Shown: positions 1-6,608 of the stretch, one piece after another
Layout: every line of letters begins with the position of its first letter
Numbering within the stretch: the stretch's first letter is position 1
Made by a program: the position numbers and the translations under genes
DNA from: an uncultured Pseudomonadota bacterium
Lineage (GTDB): Bacteria; Lernaellota; Lernaellaia; Lernaellales; Lernaellaceae
Assembly (NCBI GenBank): GCA_937967875.1
Contig: CALBTQ010000719.1
Coordinates: 1 to 18,672, forward strand
Direction of reading: 5' to 3'
Length of the DNA stretch: 18,672 nucleotides
The notes under the pieces: generated by a model
What the model saw: the letters and a program-made list of their open reading frames with translations, nothing else
Told to the model about the DNA's origin: nothing
The model's database searches: none

Positions 1-67
1 TTTTTTTTTAATGATCTGTCGACCACCAATATCAACACTCTTTCACTACACGACGCTCTTCCGATCT
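1..67 (+). other. Sequencing adapter (TruSeq universal/P5 type) at contig start
   Basis: A run of nine T is followed at 10-67 by a 58-base stretch that aligns without gaps to the Illumina TruSeq universal adapter. There are about seven mismatches, mostly in its first half, and it ends in the perfect distal part ACACGACGCTCTTCCGATCT. This is library sequence left in the assembly, not genomic DNA. Genomic sequence begins at about 68. The mismatches suggest low-coverage or low-quality consensus at the contig edge. Confidence 0.96.
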
Positions 68-99
68 ATCAACAGTTGGCGCGCTTCTTCGAATTCATA

Positions 100-297
100 T
101 TACTTGTTTGAATCCGGCAAGTTGCGGCCGACTTCGGCCGGTTCGGGCGTGGCTTCGACGGGCGCTTTCTTGAACAGCACCTTGTAGCCGGTATAGCCCG
201 CATACAGGACCGAGGCCAGCAGCACAACGGTCACTATCGGCCGCCAGAGCCGGGATAACGGATCGGTTGAATCGAAGCGTTGTTGGGAATCACTCAT
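100..297 (-). CDS. Small single-pass membrane protein, unknown function (65 aa)
   Basis: I do not recognise the family. The protein is 65 residues: a short polar N-terminus (MSDSQQRFDSTDPLSRLWRP), one hydrophobic segment at about residues 20-37 (IVTVVLLASVLYAGYTGY), then a basic patch (KVLFKK) and a Pro/Glu tail. The basic patch after the segment suggests that the tail is cytoplasmic. The reading frame continues upstream without a stop to about 528, but that part crosses the neighbouring gene's promoter and start. The ATG at 297 is therefore preferred; it lies six bases after a TTGACA/TACTTT promoter and has no clear Shine-Dalgarno. It is divergent from the receiver/J-domain scaffold gene. 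It could be a small anchor or assembly factor, but nothing in the sequence decides this. Confidence 0.6.
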   Translation of the reverse strand: MSDSQQRFDSTDPLSRLWRPIVTVVLLASVLYAGYTGYKVLFKKAPVEATPEPAEVGRNLPDSNK

Positions 298-303
298 ATC
301 TTC

Positions 304-333
304 AAAGTACGAGCCGGGCGCGGCCGGTGTCAA
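304..333 (-). promoter_or_regulatory. Sigma70-like promoter of the 65-aa membrane protein, apparently leaderless
   Basis: On the minus strand TTGACA (328-333) is followed after 18 bases by TACTTT (304-309). The -10 ends six bases before the ATG at 297. The expected transcription start therefore falls on or next to the A of the start codon, which would give a leaderless mRNA and fits the absence of a ribosome binding site. Confidence 0.55.
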
Positions 334-396
334 GATAAAAGCCGCAAAACGTATGTTTTTTATTGAATCTCGGCAAGTTACAAAAGCTTTCCTGAT

Positions 397-425
397 TTGA
401 CATCGGCGCACTAAGCATTTACTTT
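397..425 (+). promoter_or_regulatory. Sigma70-like promoter of the scaffold gene
   Basis: TTGACA (397-402), 17-base spacer, TACTTT (420-425). The predicted start is near 432, about 30 bases before the coding start. The hexamers are identical to those of the divergent promoter at 304-333, so the two divergent genes may respond to the same holoenzyme. Confidence 0.65.
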
Positions 426-461
426 GATCGGATATGTGAGGAACACAAAAAGCAGAGGTAT

Positions 462-3128
462 ATGCTCGTGGCGAAAGTTCTGGTGGTGGCGCACAACCGA
501 AGCGAATTGCGGCGAATCGTCGGCGCATTGCAGCAAGAGAAAATCAACGTCCATTACGCCACCGACGGCCTGCAGGGCTTGGAACTTTTCCGTGAGCAAC
601 GTCCCGACGCGGTGATCATCAACCTGCTGATCCCCAAACTATCCGGCGGCGAATTGTGCAAGAAGATCAAAGAAGATCCGCAAAACGCCAACGTGCCGGT
701 CATCCTCATTTCCGGCTTGTTCAAAAAAACCGATCTGCACAAAGTGGCGCGTGAATCGTGGCAGGCTGACCGTTTCATTCAAGCCCCCTACACGCCGGCG
801 CAATTGATCGAGACGCTTCATGAACTGCTGCCGGCGGAAAAATTCGCCGTCGCGGAACCCGTGACCGAGACGATCGAGCCCGCGATCGATGAGGAAGAGG
901 ATGAACTCGTCGAAAGCGAACCTCCCGCCGCTCCGGCCGCGTCCGCGCCCAAGCGCGAAGAGTCGCTGGAGGATCTGCTGTCGCGTACGTTGGCCGAGCT
1001 GGACGGGCAGGAATTGATCGACCGTTCGCCGCGCGTGGCGAAGATCGACGAGGGCATCAAGCGCGCGCCGACGCCGGCCGCATCCGAAGAAGACGACCGC
1101 GATAAGATATCCGAGCTGCTCGACGAGGTGACCAGCATCGCGTTGGGCGACAACGTCGAAAAGGACGACTGGTCGTTTTACGCTCCCGAGGCGGATAAAG
1201 GCGACGAGGAAACCACGCGTGAGGGCGATCTGGAGGAAATCAGCATTCCCGAATTGTTCGCGCAACTGTTTTTCGCCGAGAAGTCCGGCATCCTCGAGGT
1301 GCAGCACCAGGGCTCGACTAAGAACATTTATTTCGATCAGGGCCGCGCGGTGTACGTGGAGAGCGAAGGGCGGCAGGAGAGCCTGGGGCAGATTCTCGTG
1401 CAGCAGGGCGTGATCGACTCGAACGACGTGCTTTCCAGCCTGGAGAGTATGGCGACCAAGGGCAAGCGGCAGGGCAACGCGCTGGTCGACATGGGCCGGC
1501 TGACGCCGATGCAGCTTTACCAGGCGCTGCGTTTCCAGATGCGCGAAAAGCTGCTGAACCTCTTCGGCTGGTTCGAGGGGAAGTTCTACTTCGACGAAAC
1601 GCCCTTCGACATCAACAGCCTGACCGTCTTCGAGCTGCCGATGCCGCGGTTGATTCTCGACGGCATTTTACAGGCCTACGACGCCGAGTCGCTGCGCGAG
1701 ATGTTCACCGAGGTCGGCGAACAGGTGGTCGCGCCGATCACGCCGCCGCCGTTTTCGCCGCGCCATGCGGGTTTGAGCAAGGAAGTGTGGATGTTGCTCA
1801 AGCTGATCGACGGCAAGCGGACGATCAACCAGGTCGTCAAGGCGTCGCCGTTGGACGAGGAGCACACCTTCCCGCTGTTGTACTCGATGCTCATTCTGCG
1901 TTTGTACGAAAGCATGAGCGAGGCGGCCGAGGAACTGCCGGAAGAAATCGAGGAAGAAGAGGAACTCGCGACCCTCGACGACGAGGAGGAGATCCTCATC
2001 GAGGAAGAGAAGCCCGCGCCGCCGCGGCGTCCGGCCGCCCGCGCCCATGAGCTGACGCCGATCGACGACGGGGAAGAAATGCTCGTCGACGATGAAGAGG
2101 ACGTGCTGATCGACGATGAGGAAGAACCGGTCTCGGCCCCGACGCCGGCGCCGGCGAAAAAATCGTCGGTGCTTGACGACGACGATGTGATCGTCTTCGA
2201 CGAAATGCCCGCCGAGGAGGTCGTTGGCGAAGAGGAAGCCGAAAGCGAACTGGAGCGCGAGCTGCGCGCCTTCGAATCCGGCGAGGAAAAGCACGAACTG
2301 GTGCCCATCGACGAAGCCGGCGCCGCGCCCGACGATCTGCGGCAGCGGATCATGGACATGTACCTGAAGCTGGAGAGCTCCAATCACTACGAGATTCTCG
2401 GCGTGGAACGCAGCGCGGACGCGGTGACGATCAAGAGCGCCTACCATCGTCTGGTGCAGCAGTACCACGAGGATAAAATCGGTCCGGCGCTGACCGACGC
2501 GGAAGCCAAACAACAGGCCAATGCGGTAATGCAGGCGATCACCACCGCCTATGAAACGCTGTCGAGCCCGGCCAAGCGCGGCGAGTACGACCGGCGACTG
2601 ACCCCCGACGGCGAGGAAATCAAGGAACGGCGCATCACGACGATTCTCGCGGCCGAACGCGCCTTCAACCAGGGCGTGCTGGCCATGCGCCGCCACACCT
2701 TCGCCGAAGCGCAGGACCATTTCGCCGAAGCCTGCAAGCTGTTTCCGGAGGAAGGCGAATACCACGCCTACCTGGGCTGGGCGCAGTGGAACAATCCGAA
2801 CCTGGCCGCGCAGGAACGCACGGCGCAGGCCAAGGAGTCGATCGAGCGGTCGATCAAGATCAATCCCAAAGGCGACAAGGCGTATTTCTTCCTAGGCAAG
2901 ATCCTAGCGTTCCATAACCAGAAAGAAAAAGCCCGAAGGATGTTTGCGTTGGCCTTCCGTTATAATAAAAACAACGACGAGGCCAAGAACGAACTGCGCC
3001 GGCTGCAGGCCGAACGCGAGCGCGAGCGCATGGAGCTGGCCGCGGCGGAACGGGAAAAGGACAACCTGCTGGGCAAGGAATTCGACATCAAGAGCGTGAA
3101 GAACGCGCTGAAGAAACTCTTTTCGTAA
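462..3128 (+). CDS. Pseudo-receiver / DUF4388 / degenerate J-domain / TPR scaffold protein (888 aa)
   Basis: This is a multidomain cytoplasmic protein. Residues 1-125 have the fold pattern of a response-regulator receiver, but the acidic pocket is Ala10-His11-Asn12, the phospho-acceptor position is Asn54 (VIINLLIP) and the Lys of the K-P motif is Ala108, so it should not be phosphorylated. A Pro/acidic linker is followed by a DUF4388 (PATAN-type) domain at about 256-380, a small winged-helix-like segment at about 434-485, and a very acidic linker at about 486-630 with repeated DDEEExLI motifs. A J domain at about 640-712 has HED (669-671) where active J proteins have HPD. TPR-like helices at about 730-850 precede a Lys-rich end. 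Signalling or motility scaffolds of deltaproteobacteria use similar parts; the exact role is unknown. The ATG at 462 is three bases after AGAGG (454-458). The in-frame GTG at 468 has better spacing and would give the typical receiver start MAKVLVV. Confidence 0.9.
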   Translation: MLVAKVLVVAHNRSELRRIVGALQQEKINVHYATDGLQGLELFREQRPDAVIINLLIPKLSGGELCKKIKEDPQNANVPVILISGLFKKTDLHKVARESWQADRFIQAPYTPAQLIETLHELLPAEKFAVAEPVTETIEPAIDEEEDELVESEPPAAPAASAPKREESLEDLLSRTLAELDGQELIDRSPRVAKIDEGIKRAPTPAASEEDDRDKISELLDEVTSIALGDNVEKDDWSFYAPEADKGDEETTREGDLEEISIPELFAQLFFAEKSGILEVQHQGSTKNIYFDQGRAVYVESEGRQESLGQILVQQGVIDSNDVLSSLESMATKGKRQGNALVDMGRLTPMQLYQALRFQMREKLLNLFGWFEGKFYFDETPFDINSLTVFELPMPRLILDGILQAYDAESLREMFTEVGEQVVAPITPPPFSPRHAGLSKEVWMLLKLIDGKRTINQVVKASPLDEEHTFPLLYSMLILRLYESMSEAAEELPEEIEEEEELATLDDEEEILIEEEKPAPPRRPAARAHELTPIDDGEEMLVDDEEDVLIDDEEEPVSAPTPAPAKKSSVLDDDDVIVFDEMPAEEVVGEEEAESELERELRAFESGEEKHELVPIDEAGAAPDDLRQRIMDMYLKLESSNHYEILGVERSADAVTIKSAYHRLVQQYHEDKIGPALTDAEAKQQANAVMQAITTAYETLSSPAKRGEYDRRLTPDGEEIKERRITTILAAERAFNQGVLAMRRHTFAEAQDHFAEACKLFPEEGEYHAYLGWAQWNNPNLAAQERTAQAKESIERSIKINPKGDKAYFFLGKILAFHNQKEKARRMFALAFRYNKNNDEAKNELRRLQAERERERMELAAAEREKDNLLGKEFDIKSVKNALKKLFS

Positions 3129-3150
3129 ACTCATTCATCCACGATGTTTT

Positions 3151-3180
3151 TTGACGACCGGGCGCCGCCGGTGTTACCAT
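3151..3180 (+). promoter_or_regulatory. Putative promoter with extended -10 before the helical-repeat gene
   Basis: TTGACG (3151-3156), 18-base spacer, TACCAT (3175-3180) preceded by TGT, an extended -10 pattern. The -10 ends only four bases before the ATG at 3185. The predicted start is about 3185-3189, which either makes a leaderless mRNA or favours the downstream GTG at 3197. Confidence 0.45.
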
Positions 3181-3184
3181 AGGC

Positions 3185-4063
3185 ATGGAGGTCGATGTGG
3201 AAACGGAGCGCAACGAGCGCGATGCGGCGGAGTTGGTCGAACGATTGGCGCGCACGATCGAGCAGATCGTCGACGCGACGATCCGCAAGCATTTTCTCGC
3301 GCGGCGCTTGAGCGAGATGGACGATGAAACGGTCATTGAGGTGTTGCATCGCTTTCAAATGGGGGCGATACGCGGCGATGCGGCATGCCAAGCGGTGATC
3401 ACCTCGGCCGTCGACGCCCAGCGCCTGCGCGAGGAATTCGGTAAAAAGCGTCTGCACGGTCTGGTCGCCGAAGCGAAGAAAAAAGAATACGCGCACGTGA
3501 TCAACCTGTTTCGCGTCATCCGACCGGTGAAGGATCCGGCAGGCGACGAAAACGCCTTTCAACAATACGGTCTGAGCGGGATGACGCTGGGCGAGCGCAA
3601 ATCGGCCGCACGCAGCCTCAATCGCGATTTGCTCAACCGCGTCGGTTACGATCTGGACAATTCGGTCATCCATCAGTTGCTGCTCAACCCGCGGCTGACC
3701 GAACAGGACGTGGTGATCATCGCCGCGCGCCGCCCGAATTTTCCCGAGGTGCTCTGTGAAATTTACAATTCGCCCAAGTGGCGGACGCGCCCGCAGGTGC
3801 GCCTGGCGCTGATCCGCAATCCGTACACGCCGCCGCACCTGGCGATCGCGCTGGTGCCGACGCTGCTCAAGCAGGACCTGCGCGAGGTAATGCTGGACCG
3901 CAGCATCCATGCCGACGTGCGCGCGGCGGCCGAGAGCGCCTGGGAAACCAAATCGGGCGAATGGAAAAGGCAGATCGAGGAAATGGAGTCGGTCACCGCG
4001 GCGGAGGTGGCCGAAGTCGTGCGCGCCGAGCTCAAGTCCGGCGACGAGGAACGGCAATCGTAG
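3185..4063 (+). CDS. Helical-repeat (HEAT-like) conserved hypothetical protein (292 aa)
   Basis: This is a soluble protein without signal peptide or membrane segment. Residues 1-110 are charged helices. Residues about 155-265 contain short helical repeats with the recurring theme NPRLTEQDVVIIAARRP / NPYTPPHLAIALVPTLL, each about 35 residues. This resembles HEAT-like proteins found next to signalling genes in deltaproteobacteria; that similarity is from memory and no catalytic motif is visible. A protein-protein interaction role is inferred. It follows the scaffold gene by 56 bases on the same strand and may act with it. The start is uncertain: ATG 3185 has no Shine-Dalgarno upstream, while GGAGGT at 3187-3192 lies four bases before an in-frame GTG at 3197. 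Confidence 0.75.
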   Translation: MEVDVETERNERDAAELVERLARTIEQIVDATIRKHFLARRLSEMDDETVIEVLHRFQMGAIRGDAACQAVITSAVDAQRLREEFGKKRLHGLVAEAKKKEYAHVINLFRVIRPVKDPAGDENAFQQYGLSGMTLGERKSAARSLNRDLLNRVGYDLDNSVIHQLLLNPRLTEQDVVIIAARRPNFPEVLCEIYNSPKWRTRPQVRLALIRNPYTPPHLAIALVPTLLKQDLREVMLDRSIHADVRAAAESAWETKSGEWKRQIEEMESVTAAEVAEVVRAELKSGDEERQS

Positions 4064-4094
4064 CGTGAAAATAATCAATTTTCATCAGAGGCGC

Positions 4095-4124
4095 TTTACG
4101 CCGTCGACCAAGTCTTGTTACCAT
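4095..4124 (+). promoter_or_regulatory. Putative promoter with extended -10 before the phosphatase gene
   Basis: TTTACG (4095-4100), 18-base spacer, TACCAT (4119-4124), again preceded by TGT. The string TGTTACCAT is shared with the promoter at 3151-3180. The predicted transcription start is about 4131, leaving a leader of about 20 bases that contains the GGGGGAG ribosome binding site. Confidence 0.4.
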
Positions 4125-4149
4125 TAGCCGACCGCAAACGGGGGAGACG

Positions 4150-5574
4150 ATGCGGACCAGAAAAACCATATTGTGGATTGTCGGCCTGTGCCTGTTGATC
4201 TCGCTGCCTGCCGCCGCCGACATCACCAAGGGGCCCTATCTGCAAAACCTGGACATCGACCGGGTGACGATCTGTTTCGAAACCGATCTGGCCGGGCAGG
4301 GCGCGGTGGAGGTCGGCGCGGATGTAGGCTACGGCGAGACGTTCACCGGCCAGGGCGCAGAGTTCACGCACGAGGGCGTGACGGTCTATCAATACAAGAT
4401 TGCCATCGACGATCGCGCCGCCGATACGCTGTACCACTATCGCGTGGTGCACGGCGGGGTGACGACCGAGGACTTTTCCTTCATCACCGAGCCCGATCAT
4501 CTGACGCCGTTTCGTTTCGTGGTGTTCGGCGATTCGCGCGGCGGCGCGATCGGTTCGCCCAACCTCGAGCACGAAGCGGCGATTGCGGCGATCATCGACG
4601 AGTCGCCGGCGCTGTATTTCAACACGGGCGACCTGGTCAGCGCCGGCGCCAATCTGGACAACTGGGCTTATTTCTTCACGGCCGAACACGACCTGATGGC
4701 CCATGTGCCGCTGTATCCCATTTTCGGCAACCACGAGGACGACGAGGAAAACGGCCTGACCGGCGACGACAACTGGGGGCGGTATTTCGCGCCGCCCGAC
4801 GCGAATCGTCATCCGACGTATTACAGCTTCGATTACCTGAACGCGCACTTCGTGGTCATCGACGTGGAGAAATGGGAAACGTTGCTGGTGCCCGATATCC
4901 TGCAGAACGGCTGGCTGCGCGACGATCTGGACGCCGCCAATGAGAATCCGAAAACCAACTTCACCTTCGCCTTTCTGCACGAGCCGCCGTTTTCTTACAA
5001 GGAAGGGCGAACGGGCAACACGGCGACGCTGCTCATTTTGAATCCGATCTTCCGCGACTACGGCGTCGATGCCGTGTTCGAGGGGCACGATCACTTCTAC
5101 GCCCGCCATGAAATGGGCGGCATCAACCATATCGTCACCGGCGGCGGCGGGGCCCCGCTGTACGATTTCCAACCCTGGCCGCAACCTCAGACGATGCCCG
5201 GCTATCACGCTCACGATAAAAGCAATCACTACATGGTGATCGACCTGGAGCCGGAAATCGCTACTCTACGCTCTTTCCGCCTGGACGGCACGCTGATCGA
5301 CGAATTCACCCTGGAGCGCGACCCGCCGGTCTGGCCGGCCGACGACGATACGGTCGACGACGACACCGTCGACGACGATACGGGTGACGACGATACGCTC
5401 GACGACGACACCGTCGACGACGACACGGGTGACGACGATGAAATCGACGACGATGCTACGGATGACGATGCGGTCGACGACGACGCCGTGGACGACGACG
5501 CGATCGACGATGACGCGGCCGACGATGATGCAGTCGATGATGATGATGATGACGATGATGGGTGCGGATGCTGA
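4150..5574 (+). CDS. Secreted purple-acid-phosphatase-type metallophosphoesterase with Asp-rich C-terminal repeats (474 aa)
   Basis: A signal peptide (residues 1 to about 23, ending LPAAA) is followed by an Fn3-like N-terminal domain (DITKGPYLQNL...). The calcineurin-like catalytic domain carries all five purple-acid-phosphatase blocks: GDSR (Asp128), GDLV (Asp161), GNHE (Asn194, His195), LHEP (His277) and GHDH (His313, His315). The Tyr of the classical GDxxY block is Val here, so the enzyme is probably not purple. It should hydrolyse phosphomonoesters or diesters outside the cytoplasm with two metal ions. From about residue 397 the tail is 13 pentapeptides of the type DDDTV/DDDAV, then eight Asp and the terminal GCGC. 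The GGGGGAG site at about 4140-4146 supports the ATG at 4150. The tail could bind Ca2+ or act as a spacer; the final Gly-Cys pairs recall the start of MYXO-CTERM signals, but no membrane helix follows. Confidence 0.9.
   Translation: MRTRKTILWIVGLCLLISLPAAADITKGPYLQNLDIDRVTICFETDLAGQGAVEVGADVGYGETFTGQGAEFTHEGVTVYQYKIAIDDRAADTLYHYRVVHGGVTTEDFSFITEPDHLTPFRFVVFGDSRGGAIGSPNLEHEAAIAAIIDESPALYFNTGDLVSAGANLDNWAYFFTAEHDLMAHVPLYPIFGNHEDDEENGLTGDDNWGRYFAPPDANRHPTYYSFDYLNAHFVVIDVEKWETLLVPDILQNGWLRDDLDAANENPKTNFTFAFLHEPPFSYKEGRTGNTATLLILNPIFRDYGVDAVFEGHDHFYARHEMGGINHIVTGGGGAPLYDFQPWPQPQTMPGYHAHDKSNHYMVIDLEPEIATLRSFRLDGTLIDEFTLERDPPVWPADDDTVDDDTVDDDTGDDDTLDDDTVDDDTGDDDEIDDDATDDDAVDDDAVDDDAIDDDAADDDAVDDDDDDDDGCGC
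5344..5559 (+). repeat. In-frame 15-bp repeat array encoding Asp-rich pentapeptides
   Basis: Thirteen units of GAC/GAT-rich 15-mers encode DDD followed by two variable residues (TV, TG, TL, EI, AT, AV, AI, AA), then a run of eight Asp codons. The first half uses Thr at position 4, the second half Ala. This division suggests growth by local duplication of two ancestral units. Confidence 0.9.
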
Positions 5575-5609
5575 CAATGCGGAATGGCGAATGTCGAATG
5601 CAGAATGAG
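5575..5609 (+). repeat. Heptanucleotide tandem repeat (GAATGNN)n
   Basis: Five consecutive 7-base units, CAATGCG, GAATGGC, GAATGTC, GAATGCA and GAATGAG, start immediately after the phosphatase stop codon. The GAATG cores begin at 5582, 5589, 5596 and 5603, exactly seven bases apart. No coding role is apparent. Confidence 0.75.
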
Positions 5610-5615
5610 GGCGGT

Positions 5616-5725
5616 GGCACTGATACGCCGAGCGTAGTGAGGCTTATCAGTGTTATCAAAGACCACTGATAAACTCGCTCGCTTTGCTCGCTCGTGTATC
5701 AGTGCCATCGTTTACGTATCAGTGC
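5616..5725. repeat. Nested inverted repeats built from CACTGATA / TATCAGTG
   Basis: A perfect 11-bp pair, GGCACTGATAC (5616-5626) and GTATCAGTGCC (5696-5706), encloses a perfect 9-bp pair, TTATCAGTG (5644-5652) and CACTGATAA (5664-5672). A fifth copy, GTATCAGTGC (5716-5725), overlaps the stop codon of the protease gene. The arm between 5673 and 5695 holds repeated GCTCGCT, partly complementary to GCCGAGCG on the left. The whole 91-bp unit can fold as a cruciform or RNA hairpin between two converging genes. It could be a bidirectional terminator or a non-autonomous repeat element; no T-tract of usual length follows. Confidence 0.75.
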
Positions 5726-6507
5726 TCTCGATCATTTTGGATCAATGCATCCACCGGGGCGGCTTTCTCGCTTTTGTATTCGTAAACGATCCAGACGATC
5801 ACCCAGGCGACGATGAGGGCCAAGGCCGCTTCGGCGAGCCACACGCCGGCGAGTTTCATCACGATCACCGCGACCAGGTTGACCAGCGCGTGGGCGAGCA
5901 CGGCCAGCGCGAGCCACTTCCAGATCGATGCGCCGCGGCGGAACGCGCGCAGTACCAGCAGCGTGAACCCGATATGGCAGACCGTGGCCATCAGGCGCTC
6001 CAGCGGCGACACGACGGTCATGAGCAGCGGCAGATTCATGATCTCTTCTTTCGCCGCCAGCGTCGGTCCCTGCAGCATTTCGGCGGGCATGAACATGATC
6101 ACAATGTTGCCGACGATCGCGCCCAGGCCGATCAGCCACGCCTCGAAGCCGCCGTGGCCCAGGCCGAACATCAGTCCGTTTTTCCACACGTGCGGCGGTT
6201 TGAGGATGAAGCGCAGCGCCAGGTAGCGCCCGCCTTCCTCGAAGATGCCCGCGGTCAGGCACAGCAACACCAGCCACGTCCAGGAAATCACCGCGCTGCT
6301 TTGCAGCCAATCGGCGAAGAAATATTGAATCAGCGAAATCGCCGGGATGCGCAGGATGCCCTGAAAGAGCATGAACGTCGCCATGCCGATGAGAAAGTAC
6401 AGCCATTTTGCGCCGGTCTTGCGCCAGACGATCAGCGCGCCGACGAGGGGAAAGGCGAGGATAAACAGGCCGCCGAGAATGAAGGCGATCAAGATCGAAA
6501 CGTTCAT
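5719..6507 (-). CDS. YhfC-family intramembrane metalloprotease-like protein (262 aa)
   Basis: This is a polytopic membrane protein with about seven hydrophobic segments. It carries the signature of the YhfC/PrsW-like family of putative membrane-embedded metalloproteases: Glu90-Glu91 in FEEGGRY, GLGHGGFEA with His118 and Glu122, a later His178, and His206 in AHALVN. Such families are thought to cleave membrane proteins; the substrate here is unknown. Length is normal for the family. The ATG at 6507 has AAGGA about six bases upstream. Transcription is convergent with the phosphatase gene and the stop lies inside the TATCAGTG repeat island, so the last residues (about NDREH) may be repeat-derived. 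A promoter is visible at 6536-6565. Confidence 0.8.
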   Translation of the reverse strand: MNVSILIAFILGGLFILAFPLVGALIVWRKTGAKWLYFLIGMATFMLFQGILRIPAISLIQYFFADWLQSSAVISWTWLVLLCLTAGIFEEGGRYLALRFILKPPHVWKNGLMFGLGHGGFEAWLIGLGAIVGNIVIMFMPAEMLQGPTLAAKEEIMNLPLLMTVVSPLERLMATVCHIGFTLLVLRAFRRGASIWKWLALAVLAHALVNLVAVIVMKLAGVWLAEAALALIVAWVIVWIVYEYKSEKAAPVDALIQNDREH

Positions 6508-6535
6508 CGTGCTTCCTTGGTTGGGATGTCATGCT

Positions 6536-6576
6536 CTTATAACGCGTTTCGGTTTGCGCCTCCAAGTGGGTTGGAG
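6536..6576 (-). promoter_or_regulatory. Promoter of the YhfC-like gene with an inverted repeat over the -35
   Basis: On the minus strand TTGGAG (6560-6565), 18-base spacer, TATAAG (6536-6541). The -35 is one arm of the inverted repeat CTCCAA-GTGGG-TTGGAG (6560-6576), which lies between two divergent genes and could be an operator for one or both. Confidence 0.5.
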
Positions 6577-6608
6577 TAGAAATATCGATCAGTGGCGGAG
6601 GGTGAATG

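Noticed and set aside
298..528. N-terminal extension of the 65-aa protein up to 528
   Set aside because: The extension covers both divergent promoters and the start of the scaffold gene. The promoter six bases before 297 supports the short form.
5344..5559. Asp-codon repeat as a CRISPR or non-coding satellite
   Set aside because: The units stay in frame with the phosphatase, have no spacers, and vary as a protein repeat does.
5384..5608. Plus-strand frame rich in Met and Thr over the Asp repeat
   Set aside because: It is only a shifted reading of the GAC/GAT repeat of the phosphatase tail.
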